A stretch of 64,000 nt of DNA from Bacteroidales bacterium. Its GTDB lineage: Bacteria; Bacteroidota; Bacteroidia; Bacteroidales; VadinHA17. The translations under genes and the position numbers were made by a program. Where the stretch lies: positions 1-64,000 of the forward strand of contig JAGNKY010000009.1 in NCBI GenBank assembly GCA_017999895.1, written 5' to 3'. The notes beneath the pieces were generated by a model. That model saw only the letters and a list, made by a program, of their open reading frames with translations, did not search any database and was not told where the DNA came from. The number at the start of each line of letters is the position of its first letter. The stretch's first letter is position 1. Below are positions 8,988 to 17,843 of this stretch, piece by piece.

Positions 8988-10068
8988 CAATATTGAAATA
9001 GAAGCTGAAGAAGGTCAGACTATTTTCGAAGCTGCCACCAGGGCGGGTATTCATATTCCCACGTTATGCCATAAAGAAGGTGTGGAATATTACTCTTCAT
9101 GTATGGTATGTATTGTAAAAAATAATGTTTCAAATAGTTATATTCCTTCATGTTCAGCATTAGTCGAGAATGAAATGGAAATTAATACAACAGGGGAAGA
9201 TGTAGTGGAAATGAGGAAAAAAGCTGTTGAACTTCTTCTTCTGGAACACAGAGCCGAGTGTGAAGCTCCATGCAGGCTTGTTTGTCCGGCTGGTTATAAT
9301 ATACCTCTGATGAACAGATTACTGATGTCTGGAGAATTTCAAAAGGCAATCGAACTTGCCAGAACCGAAATAACAACACCTGAAATAATGTGTGTTAACT
9401 GCAATAGCTATTGTGAAAATGCATGCAGGAGGAAAAAAATAGACAAGCCTGTTTCAATCCGTAACATTCAACTATTCATAGCACAGAGTATAAATAAATA
9501 TGATCACCATCAGGATACGAATAATGCGAATAAACAGCCTGGCAAAGAAGCTTCAGCACAGAAGGGAATAAAAAATATCAATCCAGTAAGAAATCGTTTC
9601 AATTCGAGGATTGGAAAGCTCGGCGACAATGAATTAAAAGAATGGCTTAAGGAGTGCATCGGAAATGGGACAAGGATAAGGGAAATATCGGATTTCGAAT
9701 CAGCAGCAACTGAAGCCGAAAACTGCATGCATTGCGACTGCAGGGCTTCAATAAATTGCAAATTGAGAGAAATTGCCGAAGAGTATTCATTGAAGGATCC
9801 TGCAGGGAAACTTATTAATGCCACAATCGAAAAAAAGATAAATTATAATACCGGCCTGGTTTTTGAATATGCAAAATGTATCAAATGTGGCTTGTGTGTA
9901 AGAGTTTGTGACGATAGTAAAGATGATCCTTCTCTTTGCTTTATAAGAAAAGGATTCATAACTCGAATATCTGAACCTTTGACGGAAAAGTTCGAAAATA
10001 TTTTGAAAACTAAAGCAGATATTTGCATTGAAGTATGCCCTACTGGTGCTTTAAGAAAATTTAAATAA
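8968..10068 (+). CDS. 2Fe-2S / Fer4_20 iron-sulfur protein lacking an FAD domain
   Basis: A 366-aa protein. Residues 1-75 are a NuoG/HydA-type [2Fe-2S] domain (C34, C45, C48, C62). Residues 90-172 match the Fer4_20 domain of glutamate-synthase small-subunit-like proteins (C98, C102, C106-Pro, then C142/145/149/153-RR). In such proteins an FAD/NAD(P) oxidoreductase domain follows. Here a 60-residue polar linker leads directly to a cysteine-rich segment (C253, C256, C258, C264) resembling the tail of those enzymes, then a ferredoxin motif (C304/307/310/314) and a terminal CPTGAL. It overlaps the NuoEF-like gene by 20 nt, so it probably receives that subunit's electrons. Loss of the flavin domain is inferred from domain knowledge. 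Confidence 0.8.
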   Translation: MIKLKIDNIEIEAEEGQTIFEAATRAGIHIPTLCHKEGVEYYSSCMVCIVKNNVSNSYIPSCSALVENEMEINTTGEDVVEMRKKAVELLLLEHRAECEAPCRLVCPAGYNIPLMNRLLMSGEFQKAIELARTEITTPEIMCVNCNSYCENACRRKKIDKPVSIRNIQLFIAQSINKYDHHQDTNNANKQPGKEASAQKGIKNINPVRNRFNSRIGKLGDNELKEWLKECIGNGTRIREISDFESAATEAENCMHCDCRASINCKLREIAEEYSLKDPAGKLINATIEKKINYNTGLVFEYAKCIKCGLCVRVCDDSKDDPSLCFIRKGFITRISEPLTEKFENILKTKADICIEVCPTGALRKFK

Positions 10069-10078
10069 TAAATTACAG

Positions 10079-11197
10079 GTGAAATATTTACACTTAATAT
10101 CATTTTTTCTGCTTACAAGCGAATTATCCTTCGCTCAGGAGAATATTAATAACTGGCCTATTTTTCGTGGGAAAAGTGACCTTTCCGGAAGCACTACAAT
10201 TGATTTCCCGGAATCAATTTCGATGATATGGAATATTTCGACAGGCGCCAGAACAAAATCCTCTCCGGTATATGCTGACGGCATCATTTATTTTGGGAAC
10301 GACAATGGCAATATCTATGGTGTCGGTAATGACGGAAAAGTAAAATGGAAATATGAGGCAGGAAGTCCGGTAGAAGCGCCTCCTCTTGTGTATGGCGATA
10401 AAATATATGCAGGTACATCAGATGGTTCATTCCATGCCGTCAATAAATTAACAGGCAAACGCGAATGGTTATATACTACTGAAAACCAGATTGTAGGATC
10501 TGCTAATATCTGGTTCTCAAACAAGATAGCCGGAATAATTTTCGGAAGTTACGATTATTTTCTGCATTGCGTCGATCCTAACTCGGGTAAAATGTTATGG
10601 AAACTGGAAACGATGAATTATGTTAATGGTACACCTTCAGTTTCTTACAACAGGATAATCTTCGGAGGATGCGATGGAGTGATAAGAGTGGTGGATCCGA
10701 GAACCGGAACGGAAAGGAAAACTTATGAAACTGGTAATTATATTGCCGCTTCCCCCGCAGTTGTAAATGACAAAGCATACTTCGGCGATTATAACGGTAA
10801 TTTTTACTGTCTGGATATTTCAGTCGGAAAAATTATGTGGACTATACCGGCGCAGGAGACTTCCGGCGCAATAGTTGGCATTCCTGCTGTTCTGGGTAAT
10901 TATGTTATTATAGGCAACGAAGACAAATATTTATACTGTTATAGAGCGGATGATGGAAAACTGTTATGGAAATTCATGACAAACGGTCGTATCACAGGCT
11001 CGGCTGTTGTAACACCAACGAAAGTTATTTTTGGCAGTATGGATGGATATGTTTATATGCTTGAGCTTAAGAGTGGGAAAAAATTATGGAGTTTTAATGC
11101 AGGATCTCCTATAAGCAGTTCGCCAGCAATTACAAAAGACAAGTTTTATATTCTGGCAGAAAATGGCAGGTTACTGGTTTTTGGACAAAAAAAATGA
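10079..11197 (+). CDS. Secreted PQQ-like beta-propeller protein
   Basis: A 372-aa protein with a clear signal peptide (cleavage likely after LSFA, before QEN) and no other membrane helix. The mature part is a regular propeller of about seven to eight blades, each ending in GK-x-LW or a similar motif (GKVKWKYE, GKMLWKLE, GKIMWTIP, GKLLWKFM, GKKLWSFN). The start is GTG at 10079, which places the signal peptide at the N-terminus. The fold matches BamB and PQQ-binding-like repeat proteins. No dehydrogenase active-site motif was recognised. The next gene overlaps by 4 nt. It is probably a soluble periplasmic component of the cluster, though an outer-membrane role like that of BamB is possible. Confidence 0.8.
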   Translation: MKYLHLISFFLLTSELSFAQENINNWPIFRGKSDLSGSTTIDFPESISMIWNISTGARTKSSPVYADGIIYFGNDNGNIYGVGNDGKVKWKYEAGSPVEAPPLVYGDKIYAGTSDGSFHAVNKLTGKREWLYTTENQIVGSANIWFSNKIAGIIFGSYDYFLHCVDPNSGKMLWKLETMNYVNGTPSVSYNRIIFGGCDGVIRVVDPRTGTERKTYETGNYIAASPAVVNDKAYFGDYNGNFYCLDISVGKIMWTIPAQETSGAIVGIPAVLGNYVIIGNEDKYLYCYRADDGKLLWKFMTNGRITGSAVVTPTKVIFGSMDGYVYMLELKSGKKLWSFNAGSPISSSPAITKDKFYILAENGRLLVFGQKK

Positions 11198-12486
11198 AAA
11201 TAGTTTATCTTGTAACGAGCTCCGGCGGCTCTTTTTATTGTACTAATTGTTATCGCGATATGCTTTTTTTTAAAGCGATAAAGAAATACGAAAATGCCGA
11301 AGTCGAAGCACTTCCTCTTTATTTGCCTCCTGAAAAAATTTATGTTGAAAACGGTTTCAGTACAGATGTTTTTTTTGGAGCAGTATCACTTTTTATAAGG
11401 GAGAAAATTCCGGCATTAGAAAAAATGCCAACATTTCTCGAAAAGATATTTGACTCTCCTCCCCTGCTTAATATTGCAGCAAAAAGCGCAAGTTCTACAC
11501 GAACTTCTGGACTTGAAGAAATGACATTAAGCCTGATTGACAGCTCTTCGCGTAAACACATAAAAGAACTCGAAAACCTGGTTAAGTACCTTCGAGAGAG
11601 TGCAAAACCCGATATCATTCACCTTTCAAATTCTCTTATCATAGGACTGGCAAAACAAATTAAGGATTATCTCGATGTAAAAATAGTATGCTCGCTTCAA
11701 AATGAGGATGACTGGATTAACGAGATGAAGGAACCTTACCAGTCGAAAGCATGGAAAATGATTGGAAAAGAATCGGTTAATGTTGATGCTTTCATATCTC
11801 CAAGCAAATATTTCAGAGATTTTATTGTTTCGAAAACAGGAATCAGCAGCGACAAAATTAAAATTGTACCTACAGGAATCGAGCCTGAAACAGCAGTTAT
11901 TCCTGCTGCGAAAAAAGCAGTTGAACCAGCAATAGGTTTTTTGTCGAGAGTAAGCTATAACAATGGATTTGACAAACTTGTCGATGCTTTCATTAAAATA
12001 AAAGATAGCGGAGATTTCGAAAATTTAAACCTTCACGTATGTGGCGGTTACACAGCGGATGATAAGCCGTTTATCAAGGAACAGATAAAAAAGATAAATG
12101 ATAGCGGATTTAAAAATTCAGTGAGAATATTTCAGGAATTTCAGGGAAAAGGAAAAACGGAATTCCTCGAATCGGTTTGTCTTATAAGTGTGCCTGTGAG
12201 AAAACCGGATGCTTATGGCCTTTACGTGTTAGAAGCCAATGCCGCAGGAGTTCCTGTTGTTGAACCTTCTACAGGTTCTTTTCCTGAAATAATCGAAGCT
12301 ACCGATGGTGGTATTCTTTATGAACCCGACACTGTAGATGCTCTGACAGAAAATATCCTAAATTTACTCAGGAATAGTGATATACTGAAGGAAACAGGCT
12401 TACGAGGCAGAAAGAACGTATTGACTAAACTCACAACCGTGCAAACGGCGAACGCGCTTATGCAGGTTTACTCCAATCTTTTGTAA
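11194..12486 (+). CDS. Family 4 glycosyltransferase (GT-B fold)
   Basis: A 430-aa GT-B glycosyltransferase without a signal peptide. The N-terminus has a glycine-rich loop with a cysteine pair (GGSFYCTNCYRDM). The C-terminal half shows the GT4 donor site, EANAAGVPVVEPSTGSFPE, and the interdomain region IGFLSRVSYNNGFDKLVDAF. Middle segments (VFFGAVSLFIR, PDIIHLSNSLIIGLA) resemble a GT4 subgroup I recall from several phyla, often near ABC transporters; I cannot verify this here. Acceptor and donor sugars cannot be read from the sequence. The start overlaps the stop of the secreted propeller gene by 4 nt (ATGA), which ties it to the redox operon. Confidence 0.85.
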   Translation: MKIVYLVTSSGGSFYCTNCYRDMLFFKAIKKYENAEVEALPLYLPPEKIYVENGFSTDVFFGAVSLFIREKIPALEKMPTFLEKIFDSPPLLNIAAKSASSTRTSGLEEMTLSLIDSSSRKHIKELENLVKYLRESAKPDIIHLSNSLIIGLAKQIKDYLDVKIVCSLQNEDDWINEMKEPYQSKAWKMIGKESVNVDAFISPSKYFRDFIVSKTGISSDKIKIVPTGIEPETAVIPAAKKAVEPAIGFLSRVSYNNGFDKLVDAFIKIKDSGDFENLNLHVCGGYTADDKPFIKEQIKKINDSGFKNSVRIFQEFQGKGKTEFLESVCLISVPVRKPDAYGLYVLEANAAGVPVVEPSTGSFPEIIEATDGGILYEPDTVDALTENILNLLRNSDILKETGLRGRKNVLTKLTTVQTANALMQVYSNLL

Positions 12487-12508
12487 TGTCATACATATTA
12501 ATTTCAAG

Positions 12509-13177
12509 ATGCTAAAATTAATAAACATCAACAAGTCATACCCGCAAAGAGGTGTCGTTTTTGACGGCCTCTGCCTTGATGTAAGTGAAGGTGAGACTAT
12601 TGCGGTTATGGGACCATCAGGTTCAGGCAAAACAACGCTTTTAAATATTATCGGACTACTTGATAAACCGGATTCCGGTGAAATTTTTTTCAGAGAAAGA
12701 ATACTGAATAATTTTTCAAACGACGAGGCTGCCGAATACAGAAATAAATATACAGGGTTTATTTTTCAAGATCATCTTCTCCTGCCTTATCTTACAATCA
12801 TTGATAATATTTTGTTACCGCTTTTTGCAGGTGAAGTTGACGATGAAAAATATAATGAAAAAAGAGGCTATGTCATAGAACTAATGCAAAAAACCGGGAT
12901 AGACACTATTTCTGAAAAATATCCATTTCAAGTGTCAGGTGGAGAGGCTCAGAGGGCGGCTCTGGTAAGAGCTCTTATAAATAAGCCCGATTTATTACTG
13001 GCCGATGAACCAACTGGCTCGCTCGATGCCACCAATGCTGACATCCTCGGCGACTTGTTAAAGGAAATAAGCTCAATGGAAGGAACTACAGTAATTCTTG
13101 CCACCCATTCTGAAAAACTTGCAAAAAAGATGTCGGTTATTTACAAAATAGAAGAAGGAAAAGTCTCCAGAATATGA
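12509..13177 (+). CDS. ABC transporter ATP-binding protein (LolD/MacB type)
   Basis: A 222-aa ATPase with Walker A GPSGSGKTTL (about residue 35), the Q-loop segment FIFQDHLLLPYLT, the signature VSGGEAQRAAL, Walker B LLLADEPTGSLD and the H-loop ATHS. The length and the ADEPTGSLD pattern fit the LolD/MacB/FtsE subfamily, which works with FtsX-type permeases in mechanotransmission, such as lipoprotein extraction or substrate release in the envelope, rather than classic import. The FtsX-type permease gene starts 10 nt downstream. It sits 22 nt after the glycosyltransferase gene, and all lie in one transcription direction. The substrate is unknown; a role in placing the cluster's envelope proteins is speculation. 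Confidence 0.9.
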   Translation: MLKLININKSYPQRGVVFDGLCLDVSEGETIAVMGPSGSGKTTLLNIIGLLDKPDSGEIFFRERILNNFSNDEAAEYRNKYTGFIFQDHLLLPYLTIIDNILLPLFAGEVDDEKYNEKRGYVIELMQKTGIDTISEKYPFQVSGGEAQRAALVRALINKPDLLLADEPTGSLDATNADILGDLLKEISSMEGTTVILATHSEKLAKKMSVIYKIEEGKVSRI

Positions 13178-13187
13178 ACTTTAATAA

Positions 13188-16100
13188 ATGAAACCGAAGA
13201 TAAATCTGGCTCTGAAGTCACTGGTCTATTATAAAAAACAGGCCTTACATCAGGCTGCAATTATACTTATTCTTACTGCAGTGATAACTGGTTCTCTACT
13301 TACCGGATATTCAGTTCGTGAAAGTTTAAAAAACTCAGCAATGAATAAGATCGGGAACACTGGCTTTATAATAAGTTCTGGATTAAGATATTTTAATGCT
13401 TCGATATCAGGGAAACTTGAAAGTATTACCGGAGTTGAATGTACTTCAATGCTTGAAATGGAAGGCACAGCGCAGAAATTTAACGAAAACGGAAACGGGA
13501 ACCGAAGGCAAAATATTAAAATTTACGGCATTAATCACGATTTTTTCTATTTTCATAATTTACATGATAAATATATCGGGCTGGGCGAAGCCGCGGTAAA
13601 TGAAAAATTTGCCAGAGCTCTAAATCTCTCGATAGGTGATGAAATCATACTAAATCATAAACTTATAGATGATCTCCCGTCGGGTTTCCCTTTTGCTCCT
13701 TCTTTAGGTGAAGTATCCACTCATGTATTTAAGATAAAATATATACTGTCGGAAAGGGAAACAGGGAATTTTTCTCTTGGTATCAGTCAGATCATTCCAT
13801 GCAATGTATTTGTCGATATAACAGAACTAAGTCGCACTAAACGTGCCAACAAGATACTTATCGATTATAAAAGCAATCTGAATGAGGAGGAACTTACTGG
13901 TAAACTAAAGAGTATACTTATTCCGTCCGATGTTGGAATTAAAGTCAGAACAAATAAAGCTACAGGTCTGACCGAAATAACATCTTCAAGGATTTTTATT
14001 GATCAGTCTTTAATTGATGAAATCCGGCATGTTATTCCTGATGCTGTTCCTTTAATTACATATCTGGTGAACACGACACGGAAGGATGAAGCAGTTAATC
14101 CTTATTCATTTGCATCTGCAGTTGGGAAGGCAATATATAAGGACATTCCCGAAGGCAATAATATACTGATTAATAGCTGGCTGGCAGATGATATCGGGGC
14201 AAAGAAGGGCGACACATTGATTCTGAAATGGTATGATCCTGAAAGAATCAAAGAACTTGTTGAAAAAGAAGATAGTTTTTTTGTGTCGGGCGTTGTTAAA
14301 ATTGAAGATATTTGGAACGATCCTGAACTTATGCCGGATTTTCCAGGTATAGCAGGAAAAAAGTCGTGTACTGCATGGGATGCCGGTGTGAGTATTAAAA
14401 CCGAACTTATAAGAAAAAAAGATGAAGACTACTGGAATAAATATCAGGGTACACCAAAAATCTTTCTCAATTATGAAAAAGGTAAAGAAATTTGGGGTAG
14501 CAATTTTGGTCAGGCAACTGCTATCAGAATAGCTTCAGGAGCCGGGAAAAATGAAGTAATATATGCTCTTACAGGTAATATTAATCCCGGATGCCTTGGT
14601 TTTAAAGCAATCAATATCAGAAATGAAATGATGAAAGCGACAGCAGGAAGTGTTGACTTTGGCACACTGTTCCTTGCACTGGGATTTTTCATCATTGCGG
14701 CCTGTATTTTACTCCTCATACTTGCAATAAATTCATATCTCGAATTTCATAAGGAACATATATTTTCTCTCTTTGCTCTTGGTTTTAAAAATAAGAAGAT
14801 AATTAATATCCTAACTACTGAACATTTCATTATTGGCTTAACCGGTGCTTTTACAGGAGCCTTCGCCGGGATGCTGTTTAACTTAATAATTATTAAAGCA
14901 CTTAATACCGTTTGGCAAGGCGCCGTTAATGCTGATATGATTATTGCATATAACGGAGCAATGCCTATTTTTACAGGCTTTTTATCAACTTTAATCCTTT
15001 CATTATTAATTCAGTATAACAGGACGAAGAAGTTTTTGCTGAAAATGTCAGAAAAAGACGGCAGACAATTCCGACTTCCGTCGAAAAAAACAAAACTTAC
15101 AACCGCTTTCTGTCTATTTTTCATAATTTCCGGTATTCTACTCTCAATTTTAAATATATTTATATCAACCGAACCTTCATTGATTATATCATATATATCA
15201 GGTACGTTCCTTTTTGCAGGTTTGATTTTACTTTTTTATGGTCTGGTAGTCTATTACAAACCTGATAATTCTTCATCCGGTTTCATTCGTAATCTTTCAC
15301 GAAGTTATTATCACTTTTATCCTGCCAGAGCCGTCTTACCGGTTTTGCTCATTTCAGCAGGCTTATTTGCTTTAATTATTACAGGGGCCAACAGGCTTGA
15401 AATTACTGATAAGAGCACGTCAACAGCAGGTGGAACAGGTGGTTTCCTCATCTGGGCCGAAACCTCTACCCCTGTAAAAGAAAATCTGAATACTCCTGAG
15501 GGTAAAAAGAAATTTGGTCTTAATAATTTTCCAGCTAATGAAATGATATTTGTTCAGGCGAGAAAATTACAGGGCGATGATGCAAGTTGTCTTAATCTCA
15601 ATCAAGTAAGTTCTCCTCCCCTTCTTGGCATAGATAATTCTTATCTGGCCGAAAACAAGGCATTCAGTTTTGCATCTTTACATCCTGAAGCCAATCCGTC
15701 GAATCCATGGGAAATGATCGAAAGGTCGCCTGGTAAAAACATCATTTACGGTTTTGCCGACCAGACCGTCCTTCAATGGGGACTTAAAAAAAGTGTTGGA
15801 GATACACTTATTTATTCAACTGAACAGGGAGAAAATTTATATATTATTATAGCAGGTGGATTAAAATCGTCTGTTTTCCAGGGATATATAATAACAGGCG
15901 AAAAATTCTTTAATGAATATTTTCCGTCGGCAACAGGCTATTCGGTTTTTCTTATTGCAGGCAATTCGGAACACATTGAAAATTATTTAAATATTTTAAA
16001 TTCAAGATTCGAAGCGTATGGCATCAATGCCATGAGCACAAAAGAGAGGCTTTCCGCCTTTTTCGAAGTGACAAACACATATCTTTCAGTGTTTACTGTA

Positions 16101-16454
16101 TTAGGCGCATTTGGGATGATAATGGGTATTGCTGGACTTGGTTTTGTTCTTCGTCAGAATTACAATTACAGAAGAAGGGATTTTGCCATGATGCTTGCTG
16201 TGGGATTTAAAGAAAAAAGAATCAAAAGAATGGTTATATCCGAGCAACTCATTTTTCTTCTCTCAGGTGTAATTACCGGCTTTATAGGTGCATTAACAGC
16301 AACGCTGCCATCTCTGAAGGAAGGTGTAGGTATGCCATGGATTTCAACTATAATAATAATTATAATTCTGGTTCTAACAGGCTTCTTTACTCTGAGTACT
16401 TCACTAAAAGGAATTAATAAAGAATCTCTTGTTACCGCACTGAGGAAAGAATAA
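13188..16454 (+). CDS. FtsX-like ABC permease, double-length
   Basis: A 1088-aa permease with one N-terminal helix (about residues 18-38), a large extracytoplasmic domain to about 487, helices near 490-512, 537-560, 575-595, 625-645, 655-675 and 705-727, a second extracytoplasmic domain, and three C-terminal helices near 950-972, 1000-1022 and 1050-1070. This is two FtsX/MacB units fused in one chain, so a single gene could replace a LolC/LolE pair with the adjacent ATPase. Family members couple ATP hydrolysis to movements of periplasmic domains. It is the last gene of the plus-strand run, and its stop lies only 5 nt from the stop of the opposing kinase gene. Confidence 0.88.
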   Translation: MKPKINLALKSLVYYKKQALHQAAIILILTAVITGSLLTGYSVRESLKNSAMNKIGNTGFIISSGLRYFNASISGKLESITGVECTSMLEMEGTAQKFNENGNGNRRQNIKIYGINHDFFYFHNLHDKYIGLGEAAVNEKFARALNLSIGDEIILNHKLIDDLPSGFPFAPSLGEVSTHVFKIKYILSERETGNFSLGISQIIPCNVFVDITELSRTKRANKILIDYKSNLNEEELTGKLKSILIPSDVGIKVRTNKATGLTEITSSRIFIDQSLIDEIRHVIPDAVPLITYLVNTTRKDEAVNPYSFASAVGKAIYKDIPEGNNILINSWLADDIGAKKGDTLILKWYDPERIKELVEKEDSFFVSGVVKIEDIWNDPELMPDFPGIAGKKSCTAWDAGVSIKTELIRKKDEDYWNKYQGTPKIFLNYEKGKEIWGSNFGQATAIRIASGAGKNEVIYALTGNINPGCLGFKAINIRNEMMKATAGSVDFGTLFLALGFFIIAACILLLILAINSYLEFHKEHIFSLFALGFKNKKIINILTTEHFIIGLTGAFTGAFAGMLFNLIIIKALNTVWQGAVNADMIIAYNGAMPIFTGFLSTLILSLLIQYNRTKKFLLKMSEKDGRQFRLPSKKTKLTTAFCLFFIISGILLSILNIFISTEPSLIISYISGTFLFAGLILLFYGLVVYYKPDNSSSGFIRNLSRSYYHFYPARAVLPVLLISAGLFALIITGANRLEITDKSTSTAGGTGGFLIWAETSTPVKENLNTPEGKKKFGLNNFPANEMIFVQARKLQGDDASCLNLNQVSSPPLLGIDNSYLAENKAFSFASLHPEANPSNPWEMIERSPGKNIIYGFADQTVLQWGLKKSVGDTLIYSTEQGENLYIIIAGGLKSSVFQGYIITGEKFFNEYFPSATGYSVFLIAGNSEHIENYLNILNSRFEAYGINAMSTKERLSAFFEVTNTYLSVFTVLGAFGMIMGIAGLGFVLRQNYNYRRRDFAMMLAVGFKEKRIKRMVISEQLIFLLSGVITGFIGALTATLPSLKEGVGMPWISTIIIIIILVLTGFFTLSTSLKGINKESLVTALRKE

Positions 16455-16459
16455 CGGAA

Positions 16460-17830
16460 TTAAATTATTACTTCGGTCAGCCCAAGGTTTGGATTGATAA
16501 TTTTTTTGGGCATAAGAGCATTTAAAGTAACAAGCGCAGTTCCTAGCGAAGTCCCATTACTTATATCTGAAACAAATATTTTTTTATCTGGAAATGAGCT
16601 TGCCACGAGTTTCATAAAAAGCGGATTTTTAACAAATCCTCCTGTAAAGATAATTTTTTCCGTCAAGTCTTTTTCTCCTATTACTCTATTTATGGCTTCA
16701 ACAGTAAGGTCGGCAAGCTCTATCATAAGCTGATGATAAGCTTCAATAAAGTTATCGAACAGAAAGAGTTCCGATTCATCTCTCAATGTTCCGGGCTTAC
16801 TATCAGGCACTGTGAATATCTTTTCCCCTTCAAATTTATCCGTTAGTCGGTTCAACAGTTTCATGTCGGGCCTTACAAGACGAAATGAGTTCTCGTGTAT
16901 TCTGAAATATTGACTTAGTCTTTCGACCGACTCGTCGTGCATATGCCCGAGAAACAGACGGGATGATTTCACAGGTTTACTATTTATACTAAGATAACAA
17001 AGGCAATCCTGTTCAAGTTCTTCAGTTGTAAGCGGTTCATTATTAAAAGGATTCATACTTATACACCAGGTTCCTGTCGAAACGAGAATAAAATTACCGA
17101 TATCAGGTTTAAAAAAAGGAGCGAGTGAAGCAGAACTATCATGCAACCCTGTACCAACTTTAATCTTTGTCTTTGAGATAACTGTATCAAAAAGTGTCGA
17201 TACTGGCACAGGTTCAAGAACTTTCATATTTTCATCTTTTATCCATCTGTGATATGTCATTTTGTCAAAATTCCACATAGCTGTATGACAACCAATTGAA
17301 GTATGTTCCGAAACAGCCTTGCCTGTAAAAAGAAATGAAAAATATTGAGGGAAATGCAGGATATATTTGGTTTTAGAAAAGATTTCGGGTTTTTCCCTTT
17401 TAAGCCATAAAGCCTGAATACCGGAATTTAGCATACCAAGTGCAGGAGAAGCCGTGCAACGACAAAATTCATTTTTCCCGCCATATCTTTTATAAAGAGA
17501 TTCCGGTATTGATTCGTCAACCGGTTTAAGGTAATTATAAATAGGTGAGAGCCTTTTCCCTCGACTGTCGATATAAGCCAGAGTTGCACCATAAGTTGCA
17601 AAGTTCACTGCAAGAGGGTTAAATTCGTTTGAGTGAATAAGCTCGCAAATTGACTTTTTAATCCATGACTCTATTAGATCAATATCGTCGCACTCAAATC
17701 CGTCTTCATCGGTTGTAACAGGAAATTTTTCTTCATACTCATGAATAAGATTAAGTGAAGTATCAAATAGAAGAAGCTTTTTGTTTGTCTTTCCAATATC
17801 AAAAATAGCAATTACAGGCTCTTTCATCAC
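16460..17830 (-). CDS. rhaB: FGGY carbohydrate kinase, probable L-rhamnulokinase
   Basis: A 456-aa FGGY-family sugar kinase with an N-terminal phosphate-binding motif (IAIFDIGKTNKK), a substrate-contact segment GLHDSSASLAPF, the nucleotide-site stretch VSTGTWCISMNPF and a late IFTGGFVKNPLF motif. In L-rhamnose catabolism this kinase phosphorylates L-rhamnulose to L-rhamnulose-1-phosphate in the cytoplasm. The assignment to rhamnulose rests on the rhaA gene 13 nt upstream and on rhaM/rhaT nearby; FGGY kinases alone cannot be told apart reliably by eye, so L-fuculose is an alternative. It is the last gene of the minus-strand rhamnose group. Confidence 0.85.
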   Translation of the reverse strand: MMKEPVIAIFDIGKTNKKLLLFDTSLNLIHEYEEKFPVTTDEDGFECDDIDLIESWIKKSICELIHSNEFNPLAVNFATYGATLAYIDSRGKRLSPIYNYLKPVDESIPESLYKRYGGKNEFCRCTASPALGMLNSGIQALWLKREKPEIFSKTKYILHFPQYFSFLFTGKAVSEHTSIGCHTAMWNFDKMTYHRWIKDENMKVLEPVPVSTLFDTVISKTKIKVGTGLHDSSASLAPFFKPDIGNFILVSTGTWCISMNPFNNEPLTTEELEQDCLCYLSINSKPVKSSRLFLGHMHDESVERLSQYFRIHENSFRLVRPDMKLLNRLTDKFEGEKIFTVPDSKPGTLRDESELFLFDNFIEAYHQLMIELADLTVEAINRVIGEKDLTEKIIFTGGFVKNPLFMKLVASSFPDKKIFVSDISNGTSLGTALVTLNALMPKKIINPNLGLTEVII

Positions 17831-17843
17831 TTTAATCTAAAGT

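Noticed and set aside
6567..10068. [FeFe] or [NiFe] hydrogenase
   Set aside because: The NuoEF-like fusion resembles HydBC, but no H-cluster motif or NiFe large-subunit motif was found in any of the cluster's proteins.
336..11197. Haem c binding sites (CxxCH) in the redox cluster
   Set aside because: None of the proteins has CxxCH. Near misses such as CSGTACH and CMHC do not fit. The propellers are therefore not obvious cytochromes.
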